DNA of 64,000 nucleotides from Tritrichomonas musculus (GCA_039105265.1 JAPFFF010000003.1:7812001-7876000), one strand, 5' to 3'; positions 39,943 to 51,396 are shown, counted from the stretch's first letter. Notes: a model not told the origin generated them from the sequence alone. Numbers and translations: made by a program.

Positions 39943-42900
39943 TTAAAGCCAAAACTCAATCGAATCGGACATACTTTTATCGACTTCATCATTATCTATT
40001 AATTTGATAGTATGTCCTTTTCCTTCAGTATTATAATTAAAATGTTTTTGGTTTTTACCAATTCTTCTCTCGTCATCTGCTGATATTGAATCATCTTCTA
40101 AAATAGAATCATCTTCATTTTTATTTTCAATAAAAGATATGCCATGTCTAATGCAAAATTTTATTGCTTTTGTATACTTTCTGAATGCTGCTTGTTGAAT
40201 GAATTTGATTCCTTCTGATTCATTTTTTTCTACTTTATCATTTTTCCCTTTATATAAAAGTTTACCATATTCATAAATTGCTCTTTTATGCCCAAATTCA
40301 GCTCCTATCAAAAGAATTCCAATATCATCTAATACTTTATCATTAAGATTGTTTAATGTCTTAAATAAATAATAGCAGGCACGTGGTTCATTGTTTTGAA
40401 CTGCCAAAATAAGATATTTTTTGGCAGTTTCAAAGTTTTGCTCCAAAAATCTTCCATAAAAAAATTCTTTTCCTAAATAATAATATCCTAATGGGCATTT
40501 AAGCTCAACTGAACGTGCAAAATATTTGATCGCTAGTTTTAAATCTCTGATGATATATTTCTCTTGTTTATACATTTTGCCAATGATTGCAAATGCAAAA
40601 GAGTTATTATCATTTGTTGCATAGTCAAGTAACTTAGTAAAAATATGCATGAAATTTCCGCTTTTATTCTGTAATTCTAACAATAACTCATGGCAAAGTT
40701 TGAAATCACGAAAATATAAATAGGCAGGAATATAATTTTTTTTAGCCAAACTTTTGTCAAAATTCTTATAAAATAAAAGAAAACCTTCTTTATCGCTTTC
40801 ATTTAATGCTTTTTTGTATTGTAAAAGGAATTTTAATGCTTTTTCATGCTCATTGTTGACAACTAAAGCTTGTAATACAACAACAATATATTTTTTAACA
40901 TATTTGGAGTTATCTAAATAAGTTTCTTTAAAAGAAAGAATTGCTAAATTTTTAGCTTTTTTTATGTTAATTTCAATTCCTTTTCCATATAAAAGATGAT
41001 CAATGTAATAAGCATTGAATAATTGTGAGTTTAATTTTATTCCAATTTGAATTAAAATATTTGATTGATCATATCTTTTTCTCTCATCATAAAACTTAAT
41101 TAGTCGGGTTAAAATATCTTCATTGAACATACCAATTGATAATTCTAGATAATCCTCAAATGATTTGCCTTCTAAAATATTTAATAGCTTGATTAAAGAG
41201 TCGTAATGACCAAGTTCTGCGGCTTTTTTATAATAATCAATAAATTCATTTAAATCTGAATTGTTGTTTTCAAGATGCATTGCATAAAGATAAAGCGATG
41301 AAGCATCATTAGAATCACAGCATTCTTTAATAAGTTTTTTAAAAATAGTGGAATTATTCTCGCATTTTTCCTCAAAAATCGCATAATAAAGTTTACCCTT
41401 TATATTGTTTTGCTTGGCTGACTCTTGAAAATAATGTTTTGCTTTTTCCAAATCATATTCATCACCAATAGATTTCATGTTCAGCAATGCATAATACAAT
41501 TGTGCTTCAGGATCACCATTATTTGCTGCTAGTCTAAAAAATTTGGCAGCTTTAGTATAATTTACAGGAAAATTATTATTACCATGAAAATAAGATTTGG
41601 CAATGAATAATTGCCTATTTACATCACAATTGCTGTCTAATTTTTCAGATGTCATTATAATTTTTTCTGAAAAAATTGGTTTTATTTTTTTATCCCATTT
41701 TTGAGTATATGTTATTGTTAAAAATGTATCACTATTTTCATATATTTTAGATTTTCCCATAAAACTAGTTTTTCTATATTCACTTGATAATTCTAATTCA
41801 AAAACTGTATTCGAGAACTTATTGCTTTCAATATAATAAATTATTTTCGAAAACAACAATGAAATATTTTGAACAGTTGATTGAAATGTTTCAATATAAT
41901 CATTAAACAAATCGTTTATTTGAAAGTTTACTAGATAATTTCTCCATAAATGTCTTCTTAATAAGCAATCAATGATTTCTGCCCTCAAAGAACCACCGTC
42001 AGCTGCACGTTTAAAGCATTTGACAGCTCTTCGAAAATTTTGTGGGAAAAAAATTCCGTTAAAATATAAATAGCCAAGAAATGTCATTGCATCTGGTGAC
42101 TTTTTGGCTGCCTTTCGATAATACTGAATAGATAACGAATGTAAAATTGGAAATCCATTAAATCCTGTATAAAAGGCGAATCCAACATAAAATAATGAAA
42201 GAATATCACCTCCTTCTGCTTTCTGAACCTTTTCTTTCTGTTCATTATTCAAATTTTGAATTACATCTTTTATTGATTTAATTGCAAATCGTGTTTTTTC
42301 TTTAATTTGATTTATAAATGTTTTAGTTTGTTGATCAGCATTTGAAATAGAATCAAGAATATTAAATGCCTTTTCTAAATTATATGGTAAAAGTTTGCCT
42401 TTTATGTATTGAACTGCCAATTCGATATTGATTTTAGCATCTTCTGATTGCTTTGATGCTTTTTTCAAATAAAAAATAGCTTGAATTCTAAGAGATTCAA
42501 TTTTATAACTTATTTCTTTGGTCTTTTTGGTATCAAAAATTTCATTTCTTTGATTTTCTAATATTTTTATATTTTTCATCAGTTCTTTATAGATTTTAAA
42601 TGGATTTTTATCCTTATTCAAATCATGTAGTGTTTTCCAATTTGGTATTACTAATGAGATATCTTCAATAAATAAATACCTACTTAATTTATCGGATAAA
42701 GCAGGACAAATTTTTGCCAAATGCTTAATATAGTATTCCGGAAGGGAGTTTAAAAGATAAAGATCATCATTCCCTAATTTTTTCTTTTCATTGTTTTTAA
42801 AGAAATAATAACATATTTGCTCTATTGAATCAAAGTTCCTAATTGAATCATTGTTTCTTGATAAAAAGTCATCATATATGATTTTATCACAAAGTTGTAG

Positions 42901-43617
42901 AATTTTGAGATATCTTTGATAAGGCTCATGACGAACATATCTAAAATCACCTCGAAATGGTGTTGATATTAAAAAGTTTATAAAGTCACCAAAAGTTGGA
43001 ATATTTGTTTTTTGAGCACATCTTTCAATGAGTGATTTAAATTCTTCATTAAGAAGTATGCCTGGTTCTTCTTCGATCTTTTTCTTTATTATTGTTTGTA
43101 GTACGTCGGCATATTTGAGAATCAAATCTTTTTCAGAGGTTTTGTCTTCATCTTCAAAATTAATATAATCGATAAGTCTTGGACAGAATTTTGAATCAAA
43201 AATTACGCAATCTAAAGAAAAATTTGGAAAATAATACTCTTTTGTTAAAAGATAAGAAAGACCTGAAGCTATTCCTAGAAATATCTTTTGTATGTTTTCA
43301 TCACTTAATTGAATATCTTCTATATTTATAATATAATCTTTAACATGTTTGTAATATAAGTATTGCTTATTAATTGTATATCCTGAAAGATTTATAATTG
43401 AAGGATGAATCAATTCGAATGACTTTTCTAGATGATCGATGAATGATTTATTGGTTTTTAAAATATTTTTTTCACCTTTTTTTAAGAGAAAAAAAAATTG
43501 ATTAGTGTCTTTTTCTACTGCAACATGAATTTTCTCGTTATTTATTTTTTCACCAATTGTATAGTTATTATGTTTAAAAATATGAATTGGATCAACTGTA
43601 ATATTTTCGAATTCCAT
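39943..43617 (-). CDS. Pseudokinase with Sel1-like repeats
   Basis: A 1224-residue protein. Residues 1-230 follow the trichomonad TKL-kinase pattern (IHPSIINLSGY, IQKIFLGIASGLSYLL, then FKSLIERC and F..FI.FL), but the HRDxKPxN loop is replaced by FPNFSLDCVIF and DFG by IDY, and the segment is shortened: a pseudokinase. Residues about 470-1190 hold many Sel1 (TPR-like) repeats such as AAKFFRLAANNGDPEAQLYY, AIKYFARSVELKCPLGYYYL and GKLLYKGKNDKVEKNESEGI. Sel1 repeats bind partner proteins in signalling or ER-quality complexes. The kinase-Sel1 fusion is a large family in trichomonads. Both the ATG at 43617 and the acidic C-terminus (EDDSILEDDSISADDE) look natural. It is divergent from the next gene (259 bp apart), so the two may share a promoter region. 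Confidence 0.8.
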   Translation of the reverse strand: MEFENITVDPIHIFKHNNYTIGEKINNEKIHVAVEKDTNQFFFLLKKGEKNILKTNKSFIDHLEKSFELIHPSIINLSGYTINKQYLYYKHVKDYIINIEDIQLSDENIQKIFLGIASGLSYLLTKEYYFPNFSLDCVIFDSKFCPRLIDYINFEDEDKTSEKDLILKYADVLQTIIKKKIEEEPGILLNEEFKSLIERCAQKTNIPTFGDFINFLISTPFRGDFRYVRHEPYQRYLKILQLCDKIIYDDFLSRNNDSIRNFDSIEQICYYFFKNNEKKKLGNDDLYLLNSLPEYYIKHLAKICPALSDKLSRYLFIEDISLVIPNWKTLHDLNKDKNPFKIYKELMKNIKILENQRNEIFDTKKTKEISYKIESLRIQAIFYLKKASKQSEDAKINIELAVQYIKGKLLPYNLEKAFNILDSISNADQQTKTFINQIKEKTRFAIKSIKDVIQNLNNEQKEKVQKAEGGDILSLFYVGFAFYTGFNGFPILHSLSIQYYRKAAKKSPDAMTFLGYLYFNGIFFPQNFRRAVKCFKRAADGGSLRAEIIDCLLRRHLWRNYLVNFQINDLFNDYIETFQSTVQNISLLFSKIIYYIESNKFSNTVFELELSSEYRKTSFMGKSKIYENSDTFLTITYTQKWDKKIKPIFSEKIIMTSEKLDSNCDVNRQLFIAKSYFHGNNNFPVNYTKAAKFFRLAANNGDPEAQLYYALLNMKSIGDEYDLEKAKHYFQESAKQNNIKGKLYYAIFEEKCENNSTIFKKLIKECCDSNDASSLYLYAMHLENNNSDLNEFIDYYKKAAELGHYDSLIKLLNILEGKSFEDYLELSIGMFNEDILTRLIKFYDERKRYDQSNILIQIGIKLNSQLFNAYYIDHLLYGKGIEINIKKAKNLAILSFKETYLDNSKYVKKYIVVVLQALVVNNEHEKALKFLLQYKKALNESDKEGFLLFYKNFDKSLAKKNYIPAYLYFRDFKLCHELLLELQNKSGNFMHIFTKLLDYATNDNNSFAFAIIGKMYKQEKYIIRDLKLAIKYFARSVELKCPLGYYYLGKEFFYGRFLEQNFETAKKYLILAVQNNEPRACYYLFKTLNNLNDKVLDDIGILLIGAEFGHKRAIYEYGKLLYKGKNDKVEKNESEGIKFIQQAAFRKYTKAIKFCIRHGISFIENKNEDDSILEDDSISADDERRIGKNQKHFNYNTEGKGHTIKLIDNDEVDKSMSDSIEFWL

Positions 43618-43875
43618 TTTTTAACAACTGAAATGTTATGTGAAAAATAATAAATAAACGAATATGACGATTATTTTAAATTCAATTAAAAAAATTGTTT
43701 TTACCAATTTTTGTCTAGAATATACAGTATTTCACATATTTTATTTAATAAAACATTCATATTTTTATAGTTTCCCAAAAATAATACTATTTTATTTACA
43801 AAATACTTAAAATAATGAAGATATTAGGATATGTTTGAATAAAAAATCTTTTTTTTTTTTATTTATATCTATTTA

Positions 43876-46257
43876 ATGAGCTATAACAGAAAAAGAAATG
43901 AAAATTCGAGTGACTATGAATTAATTTCTACCGTGGAAGAGTTTGATTCCATCCTTTACCATATGAATGAAGATTCAGATTTGATTGAAGTTAATCAAGC
44001 AATATTAGATGAAAAGGTTAGCCTTAATGATATTTTATTGGAAGAAATTTCAACAAAAGAATTTAATGGTTGCAATATTTTTTTGTTTTTATATCGACTA
44101 TGTGATATTCTTGTATTATTACTTGTTGTAATTGACGTTGTTATTGCTATCATTGCTTATGCAGCAGCGCTTTTGAATTTTTCTGTAAGTCTTTATTCAG
44201 TTATTTTAATGGTTTATGTTTTTTTTGTTTCATCTATTATTTCCTATACAATGGCTCCAATATATAATTGTTTAGCTGGTGAATGGCTGAATTTTGTTTT
44301 TTCATTTGCACAAGTTATTTTAGCATCACCACTCATTTCATTTTACATCTATTATATCATAAATTCAGTTATTGCACTTGCTGAGTTCTTTGTTGATATT
44401 CCAAAGCATCTTAAAAAATTATTTTCATTTTTTATTAATTTTGCAAAACATTATTTTATTGATTTCTTTACTAAATTTTTTGATTGCGATGATGAAATGA
44501 GTTTTGATCGTGAAGAAATGAAAACGATATTTGCTTTTTCAGGACTTTTTTTAGCGATATTTGTATTTTTTGTTGGACTTGCATATGTTTTGTTTTTTAT
44601 AGACAAAGCAATTATATCTTTAGGAATGCTTTATTTCGTTCTGAATACATTTCAAATTTTTGCAATATTGAGCTCTTCTTATGTATATTTCTTTCAAACT
44701 TTATTCAATATGAAAACAAGAGATTTACAATATATATGGGTTTTTCTTGAAGAGGCCAATTTTTTTAGTGATGATGATGATGATGAATTAGACATTAAAA
44801 ATATTCATAAAAATGATGATATGCATTCAAGTAAAATAATAATTGATGATTCAGATATTAGTGAATTGGATGATTTGGATAGTATATCAAATGATTGCGA
44901 AGATCTCATGTCCTCAATCCAGAAATATATAAAAGTTGATAATTATTTACCATTATTGCATTATTCAAAAATGATTGCGTTTGATAGGCACAAACAATTT
45001 CGAAAAAAGATGTGCATGATAATATTTTTAATATTGAATTTGGTATTAATTTCTCATGATATTTATCAAATAATTCAAGATTATTCTGATTATTTATTAT
45101 CTTCAATTATTATTCGTTTTATACTTGTTCCACTATTTTCATATTATAATATTTGCACTGTTCTGTTTCATAAAGCGAAAGATAAAAAATTAAGAATTAT
45201 TAATTATATCTCAATAATATTTACTTTTCTAGTAATTGTTATTATTATATTTTGCATTATATACACCGAAGTATATAAATCTAAATATCGAATAAATGAT
45301 TTGGATTATGTCCCTCCTTTTAATAATATTACAAGAGCAAATGGTGATATGTTAATTCATCCTATTTGTGAATTTAATTTATTTAATGCATCTGCTTTTG
45401 ATGCATTTGGTTATGCACTTGGTGGATATGATTTAAAACGAAATAAAAGGATATTTGAAAATCAAATGAAAATATTTTTTGGAGAAAATTATTCGAATCA
45501 TATTTCATACAAGCTTTACGAAATTGATAATAATTTTCTTTTTTTAAAATATTTCGATTCAATTTCAAATTCACATATTTTTGCATTCAGAGGATATAAT
45601 TCTGGACCAGAAATTGCATTTCAATTTGAATTATTTGTATCATATTATATTATTCCTTTTTTTGAAGATAATGTTCCTTTTTATGAATTAATTAATGATT
45701 ACTGGCTGAGTTTTTATACTGATTTTTTCAACTCTTTTGGTCTAAGGTTTTTTGAAAATAGAAATATAATTACAAAATATGTAAAATCAATCATAGAAAT
45801 TTATAATAAAGAAAATTTTGATGATGATGATAATGTTTTTTTCACAGGAATTAATTGTGGAGGTGTTATTGCCAAAATTCTTGGTACTTTATTGCATCAT
45901 AAATCGATTTCATTTATAAGTTTCCCAATGGATATGAATTTTTTGGAGCATTTGTTTCATTTTCCATCATTTTATATGAGTTATGTTACTAATGTATTTA
46001 ATATTGATGGGATTTTCTCACATCCTGATTCAGATCATGCAATAAATATTGGAATTGATATGCCGATATTTTATAAATCGAAATTTTGTTCTTCAGGATT
46101 CTGTGAAATATTTTCAAAAACAGATAATATATATAGAACATTTTGTACTATGTCAGAAGTATGTGGGAAAGGAAATCAATTTAATTACTATTGTAAAAAT
46201 ACAATTGGAGAAAAGAATCTTGAAATAATCCGAGAAAGTTTACAAGAGAGCGATTGA
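43876..46257 (+). CDS. Multi-pass membrane protein with lipase class 3-like domain
   Basis: A 793-residue protein. Five or six hydrophobic segments lie in residues about 70-300 and two or three more in about 375-470, separated by an acidic cytoplasmic-type loop (DDDDELD, DDSDISELDDLDS). The C-terminal 280 residues resemble lipase class 3 / DAG-lipase domains: HIFAFRGYNSGPEIA corresponds to the strand before the oxyanion site, and FTGINCGGVIAKILG at about 654-668 aligns with the nucleophile elbow GHSLGG. The catalytic Ser position is Asn (GINCGG), so hydrolysis by the usual mechanism is unlikely. It may be a pseudo-lipase sensor or scaffold. ATG at 43876 is first. Family match is moderate. Confidence 0.65.
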   Translation: MSYNRKRNENSSDYELISTVEEFDSILYHMNEDSDLIEVNQAILDEKVSLNDILLEEISTKEFNGCNIFLFLYRLCDILVLLLVVIDVVIAIIAYAAALLNFSVSLYSVILMVYVFFVSSIISYTMAPIYNCLAGEWLNFVFSFAQVILASPLISFYIYYIINSVIALAEFFVDIPKHLKKLFSFFINFAKHYFIDFFTKFFDCDDEMSFDREEMKTIFAFSGLFLAIFVFFVGLAYVLFFIDKAIISLGMLYFVLNTFQIFAILSSSYVYFFQTLFNMKTRDLQYIWVFLEEANFFSDDDDDELDIKNIHKNDDMHSSKIIIDDSDISELDDLDSISNDCEDLMSSIQKYIKVDNYLPLLHYSKMIAFDRHKQFRKKMCMIIFLILNLVLISHDIYQIIQDYSDYLLSSIIIRFILVPLFSYYNICTVLFHKAKDKKLRIINYISIIFTFLVIVIIIFCIIYTEVYKSKYRINDLDYVPPFNNITRANGDMLIHPICEFNLFNASAFDAFGYALGGYDLKRNKRIFENQMKIFFGENYSNHISYKLYEIDNNFLFLKYFDSISNSHIFAFRGYNSGPEIAFQFELFVSYYIIPFFEDNVPFYELINDYWLSFYTDFFNSFGLRFFENRNIITKYVKSIIEIYNKENFDDDDNVFFTGINCGGVIAKILGTLLHHKSISFISFPMDMNFLEHLFHFPSFYMSYVTNVFNIDGIFSHPDSDHAINIGIDMPIFYKSKFCSSGFCEIFSKTDNIYRTFCTMSEVCGKGNQFNYYCKNTIGEKNLEIIRESLQESD

Positions 46258-47964
46258 GAAATGATTATTGTGTAAACAATGGTTGTATATGGTTAATTAA
46301 AAGAGTATTTTAAATCTTTCTGACCGCATTTAAATGGCGATTATTGTAATTGTCTGACAAAAATCTTTCTATGTTTCCAGAAACAGGAAGCATCTTTGTT
46401 TATTTGATCATAAATAGGATCCTATTGTTTTCATTTAATAACAAATTAATTGAAATTAAAGTTTGCTGAAGTTGCTAACAATATATTAAAAACCATATAT
46501 TCATGTAAATTTCATATTTTTATGTCACAATATTTTTGCCACAAAAGTGTAAATTTTTGCTAGTGAAGTGGATTTTTCGTTTGCGAAAGTGAAACAAATG
46601 CTTTTATTTAATAATTATATTTATATCATAATTCTGAACTGAATAATTATTTTAATTTTTTTTTCACAATTATTTACCATCTTGTTGAAAATTGAAACAA
46701 GAATTTTTTGAATAATCTTTCGAGAGGTATTCATGTTAAGTGACTTAACGTCTTTTTGAATTTTAGAAATGCATTAATTCAATGACTATTAGAGTATAAA
46801 TATTCTAATTTATAAAAAAAACATATAATTGCTCTATATTATCTTTGGCAAGCATTGCATTGTTAAAATATAAGAATTTTATTTTTTCAGATATATTAGA
46901 ATTATTAGACTTTTTTTTAATAAGGATTAAAAATTCTTAAAAATTTTAATAAATATATAAAGAATTAAATATTGAGTTGGCTTTATATCTCATTTTAATA
47001 AATTCGATATTTAAAAAAGCAATGGATTTAACAAAAAAAAAAACAAAAGAATTAATAAAAATCTAACCCAATTTTTTTTTCAGCCTAGCTTTTTGCTTTT
47101 ATTTTTAATATATTAATTATTGCGATTCATCTTAACATATATTGCGATCAATAAGAAATTTATGTGTTTAATTTTGAGAAAATTGGTTTCCAACAATATC
47201 GATGTTTTTTTTGGGTGCAAAACGTCAAAATGTTCAAAAATCAAACAACAAAAAAAAAATAATAAATTGAAATTTTACAGATATTGGATAAAATATATAT
47301 TTCTAAATACATATATATATATATAATAGAAAATGCCGATAATTTGAATCAAATAATTTGCTAAACATTTAAATAATTCTATCAATATTCATTTTTTCTA
47401 ACAAATAAATCAAAATTAGCTTTTTTTCAAAGGATTTCACAAAAGTGATCACAAATTTTGTGAAAAACTAATATTTTAAATAAATATTTTTTTTGAAATA
47501 AAAATAAGTTAATATCTAAATAATTTTTTATTTAAAATATTATTAATCGATATATGTTTTAATTTATAATTATTTAATGTCAATATATATATATATATTG
47601 AGATATTTTATATTGTTTTATAGAAAATCTTTCATTTAAAATTCCAAATAAATATCAAAATATATTGAAAATTGTTTTTTTTTTCTCACAAAAAAATGCT
47701 TAAGCAATATCTTGAAAATAAAAACATAGAATCACATAAAATTTGTTATTTATCTTAATTACATATTTTAAAAATAAAATAAATAAGTTAGAATTAAATT
47801 GCTAGGCTAGTTTTCTTCGTGAATACCTCTATCTTTCGTGTTTTTGAATTATTTTTCGTGTTTTTAAAAAAAGATTCAAAATATTGAGAAATGAGTTACA
47901 TAAAACTGTAAATATTTGTGAACCTGTTTCTCAATATTTTAAATCATTTTTTGTGTGTTTGAAA
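46258..47964. other. 1.7-kb AT-rich intergenic region
   Basis: Simple AT tracts (for example TATATATATA near 47308 and 47586) and short frames without recognisable domains. I see no gene. Confidence 0.4.
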
Positions 47965-48289
47965 TAACCATCTTTTGAAAAACTATGGAATCCTCTCAAT
48001 TAACTATAGAATCCTCTCAATTATTTTTTCTTTAAAAAGTATAGAAAAAATTAAATTAGTTTATTCAAATAATATTGAATATATTACATTCAATTTTTAG
48101 TTCTTATCGTTGAAATATAATTTTGAATATATCTATACTAAAATCATTAAAACTAAAATAAAAAAATAGTTTTATCTAACTTATTAACATAAAATAATAT
48201 GTAAAAATAAAAAATAAGGTTTTCTTTATTAGTATCATAAATTGATTAATCTTTATTTCATTTTTAGTTTCGTTAACTTTGTCTGTTTT

Positions 48290-49422
48290 TAGTCCGGTTG
48301 ATTCTTTTTGTTTAATTATTAGTCTGGCTGATTTTATTTGCTTAACAACTTTTGTCCGGTTGATTCTTTTTGTTTAATTATTATTCCGGTTGATTATATT
48401 TGTTTATCAACTTTTGTCCGGTTGATTCTTTTTGTTTAATTATTAGTCCGGTTGATTATATTAGCTTAATTATTAGTCCGGTTGATTCTCTTTGTTTATC
48501 AACTTTTGTCCGGTTGAATCTTTTTGTTTAATTATTAGTCCGGTTGATTTTATTTGCTTAATTATTAGTCCGGTTGATTATATTAGCTTAATTATTAGTC
48601 CGGTTGATTCTCTTTGTTTAACAACTTTTGTCCGGTTGAATCTTTTTGTTTAATTATTAGTCCGGTTGAATCTTTTTGTTTAATTATTAGTCCGGTTGAT
48701 TATATTAGCTTAATTATTAGTCCGGTTGATTCTCTTTGTTTAACAACTTTTGTCCGGTTGAATCTTTTTGTTTAATTATTAGTCCGGTTGAATCTTTTTG
48801 TTTAATTATTAGTCCGGTTGATTATATTAGCTTAATTATTATTCCGGTTGATTATATTTGTTTATCAACTTTTGTCCGGTTGATTCTTTTTGTTTAATTA
48901 TTAGTCCGGTTGATTATATTAGCTTAATTATTAGTCCGGTTGATTCTCTTTGTTTATCAACTTTTGTCCGGTTGAATCTTTTTGTTTAATTATTAGTCCG
49001 GTTGATTCTTTTTGTTTAATTATTAGTCCGGTTGATTATATTAGCTTAATTATTAGTCCGGTTGATTCTCTTTGTTTATCAACTTTTGTCCGGTTGAATC
49101 TTTTTGTTTAATTATTAGTCCGGTTGATTTTATTTGCTTAATTATTAGTCCGGTTGATTATATTAGCTTAATTATTAGTCCGGTTGATTCTCTTTGTTTA
49201 ACAACTTTTGTCCGGTTGATTCTTTTTGTTTAATTATTAGTCCGGTTGATTATATTAGCTTAATTATTAGTCCGGTTGATTCTCTTTGTTTAACAACTTT
49301 TGTCCGGTTGATTCTTTTTGTTTAATTATTAGTCCGGTTGATTCTCTTTGTTTATCAACTTTTGTCCGGTTGATTTTGTTTGCTTGTTTTTAGTCTGGTT
49401 GATTTTATTTGTTTATCTGCTT
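48290..49422. repeat. 30-32 bp minisatellite inside the transposon
   Basis: About 37 tandem units share the core AGTCCGGTTGATT (variant TTGTCCGGTTGA) followed by an AT-rich spacer. Three spacer types recur (CTTTTTGTTTAATTATT, ATATTAGCTTAATTATT, CTCTTTGTTTATCAACTTT), often in that order, giving a higher-order repeat of about 92 bp. No unique spacers, so not CRISPR. Confidence 0.9.
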
Positions 49423-49488
49423 TTGTCAATATGTATTTTAATAATAACTTGTGAGATAAAAATGAAATAAAATTAATCAATATGATTT

Positions 49489-51099
49489 TTATTGTTGATT
49501 TACATTAAATTGCTGCAGTGAAATGCTTTCTTCAAATACAATTTGGAAATTGTTAGGCTGAACTTCATCTATGATATTTGGAAATACTGATAATAAAACG
49601 CCTTGTGTTTGAGTAACATTTATTTTGAAATCAAGCTTAAAATTATCATAATTTGGTTTAGGAATTTCATCTACATTTGTAATTTCGTTATCATAACATT
49701 TATTTGCCAATTTCAAGCGCATTTCATCATCTGTTAAAGTTGAATTTGCAATTGAAAATCGATTATTTGTTTGAACCGGAATAACAGTTTTGTTTGTCAA
49801 TGGATTTGTTAATCCCTTTTGAGGATTGAATGGGAAAATGCCAGCTTTTTCCCAGGAGTTTTGTAATGTGCTTAAAGGTATTTCAAACCATGCATTTATG
49901 ATTGCAGATACAATTCCATATCTCGCTCTTGCAATTTTTGTAGAAAGAAAAACAAAATGCCTAACAATTTTTTGTTCATCATTGAGTAGTTTAGCTTTCG
50001 TGATTTTTGCTTTTAAACAAGCTGCACATCCGACATCAAAAGGCTGCAGGACGTGACTGCAATGTGCAGGCAAAGTAATGACCTTAATATTATGCTTGTT
50101 TAAAAATTCTATAGCAAAAGAATTAACTCTCGAAGAGTGGTTGTCAAGTATTAAAACAGCTTTTTTGTTTCTTATTTCTGGTGGCAATGTCAACCTTATT
50201 AAATTTAACTCACTTACGAAATGGATGGCCCAAACGCTGAACAAAGTCTTGGTCATCCATCCGTTACTTTGAGTAGCAAAATAAGCGTTAAAGTCGCTTA
50301 AAAATGGAAACGGTAATAAATCTATTTTCGGTATAATGACAAATGGTTTCATTCTGTCGCCTTGCGCGTTATAACAAAACATTGTAGTAATGTGTGGAAT
50401 AGAGCATCTTCCTTCTGATGAAAATGAATTCAGGTCATTTCCAGTTAACACTTTAAATTGTCTCGTACTAGAATGCGAACTTTCATCAGCATTCCAAATT
50501 AATCGCGGATGAGTATTTGATAAAATTTCATAATTTTTTGCATAAAAATCATTAACATTATTAAAGTTGCAATTTTTTCTTCTTGCTTCTTCGATGGTAA
50601 TCGGATTTTTAATTATTAAATTGTTAGATTTTGAAAAATTTGTAATCCAGGAGCTTGATGGCGCATAAGGAAATAATTGTTTTAATAATTCTTCGTATGA
50701 TTTTGGCTTAAAATCTGAATTTTCTAAACATTTAATTAAAAATTTTGCTCGGTTGTATCTTTTCTCTCTTAGTTCGATTGCTGTTTGTATAACTTCTATA
50801 GTTTTTGCGCAGTTCATATCTATAGCTCTATTAATAATTTCTTGTTTTAATATACTCTTTTCAACATCTCCAAGGTAACTTGGACATCCTCCCTTGGATT
50901 CTCCAGGTGTCCAACGGTCGCCTCGAATTGTTGATAAAACTGAAACATAGACATTTGATATACATAAATTATATTTTTGAGTAATTGATCTGACTGTTTC
51001 TCCTGATACTTTCATTTGGAATATTGACATTTGAATATCGCTTAAAATCGATTGTTCTTCATTAGTCCATTGAATAATTGGTTTTTGGGATGCAATCAT
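49489..51099 (-). CDS. DDE_1 transposase (pogo/Tigger/Jerky type)
   Basis: A 536-residue transposase from ATG 51099. N-terminal helix-turn-helix regions (SITQKYNLCISNVYVSV; the segment ending in PYAPSSSWITNFSKSNNL, typical of CENPB-type HTH) bind the transposon ends. The catalytic core shows IWNADESS (first Asp), AVLILDNHSSRV (second Asp) and LPAHCSHVLQPFDVG (third Asp), the DDD pattern of the pogo group, and the motif ITTMFCYNAQGDRMKPFVI between. The frame is intact. It lies inside inverted terminal repeats and cuts and pastes the element at TA sites, as inferred from the family. The C-terminal 100 residues are not conserved in my memory of the family. Confidence 0.85.
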   Translation of the reverse strand: MIASQKPIIQWTNEEQSILSDIQMSIFQMKVSGETVRSITQKYNLCISNVYVSVLSTIRGDRWTPGESKGGCPSYLGDVEKSILKQEIINRAIDMNCAKTIEVIQTAIELREKRYNRAKFLIKCLENSDFKPKSYEELLKQLFPYAPSSSWITNFSKSNNLIIKNPITIEEARRKNCNFNNVNDFYAKNYEILSNTHPRLIWNADESSHSSTRQFKVLTGNDLNSFSSEGRCSIPHITTMFCYNAQGDRMKPFVIIPKIDLLPFPFLSDFNAYFATQSNGWMTKTLFSVWAIHFVSELNLIRLTLPPEIRNKKAVLILDNHSSRVNSFAIEFLNKHNIKVITLPAHCSHVLQPFDVGCAACLKAKITKAKLLNDEQKIVRHFVFLSTKIARARYGIVSAIINAWFEIPLSTLQNSWEKAGIFPFNPQKGLTNPLTNKTVIPVQTNNRFSIANSTLTDDEMRLKLANKCYDNEITNVDEIPKPNYDNFKLDFKINVTQTQGVLLSVFPNIIDEVQPNNFQIVFEESISLQQFNVNQQ

Positions 51100-51396
51100 A
51101 ATCGACCAACTATGATAAACGTTCTCTTTTTATATTAATTTATCTCAATTTTTGAATAAAATATCACAATTTTTACATTTTTACTATAGAATGTTTTTTT
51201 CAAAAAGTTTAAACATTAGAAAATATTTCATAATTTTGAGAAAAATCATTCAAAAAGATTCATAAGATTCTATGGTTAAATTGAGGGGATTCTAAAGTTC
51301 TTCAACAAATGGTAATATATTCAATTTTTTAAAGTTTTATATGGCATAAAAAAAATTATCAAATTTTATTTCATTGAAGGAAATAACACTTTATAT

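Larger units (their letters stand above)
47965..51314 (-). mobile_element. pogo/Tigger-like DNA transposon, 3.35 kb
   Basis: Left end (about 47967-48010) and right end (about 51272-51313) are imperfect inverted repeats sharing ACCAT.T.TTGAA.AACT.T.GAATCC.CTCAATT and a further TAAC.ATAGAATC. TA dinucleotides adjoin the ends, consistent with the TA target preference of the Tc1/mariner/pogo superfamily, though the exact boundary is uncertain by 1-2 bases. The left end contains two tandem 21-bp copies (47982-48002 and 48003-48023, one mismatch). Between the ends lie an intact transposase gene and a 1.1-kb minisatellite. The element looks whole and could be recent. Confidence 0.75.

Noticed and set aside
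46718-47838. 13-base inverted match (AGAGGTATTCA type) that could bound a 1.1-kb element
   Set aside because: Matches of this length are expected by chance in a 64-kb window, and the flanks do not extend it.
48290-49422. Regular 30-bp repeats resembling a CRISPR array
   Set aside because: The sequences between cores are themselves a few repeated types, not unique spacers; the genome is eukaryotic and there are no cas genes. It is a minisatellite inside a transposon.
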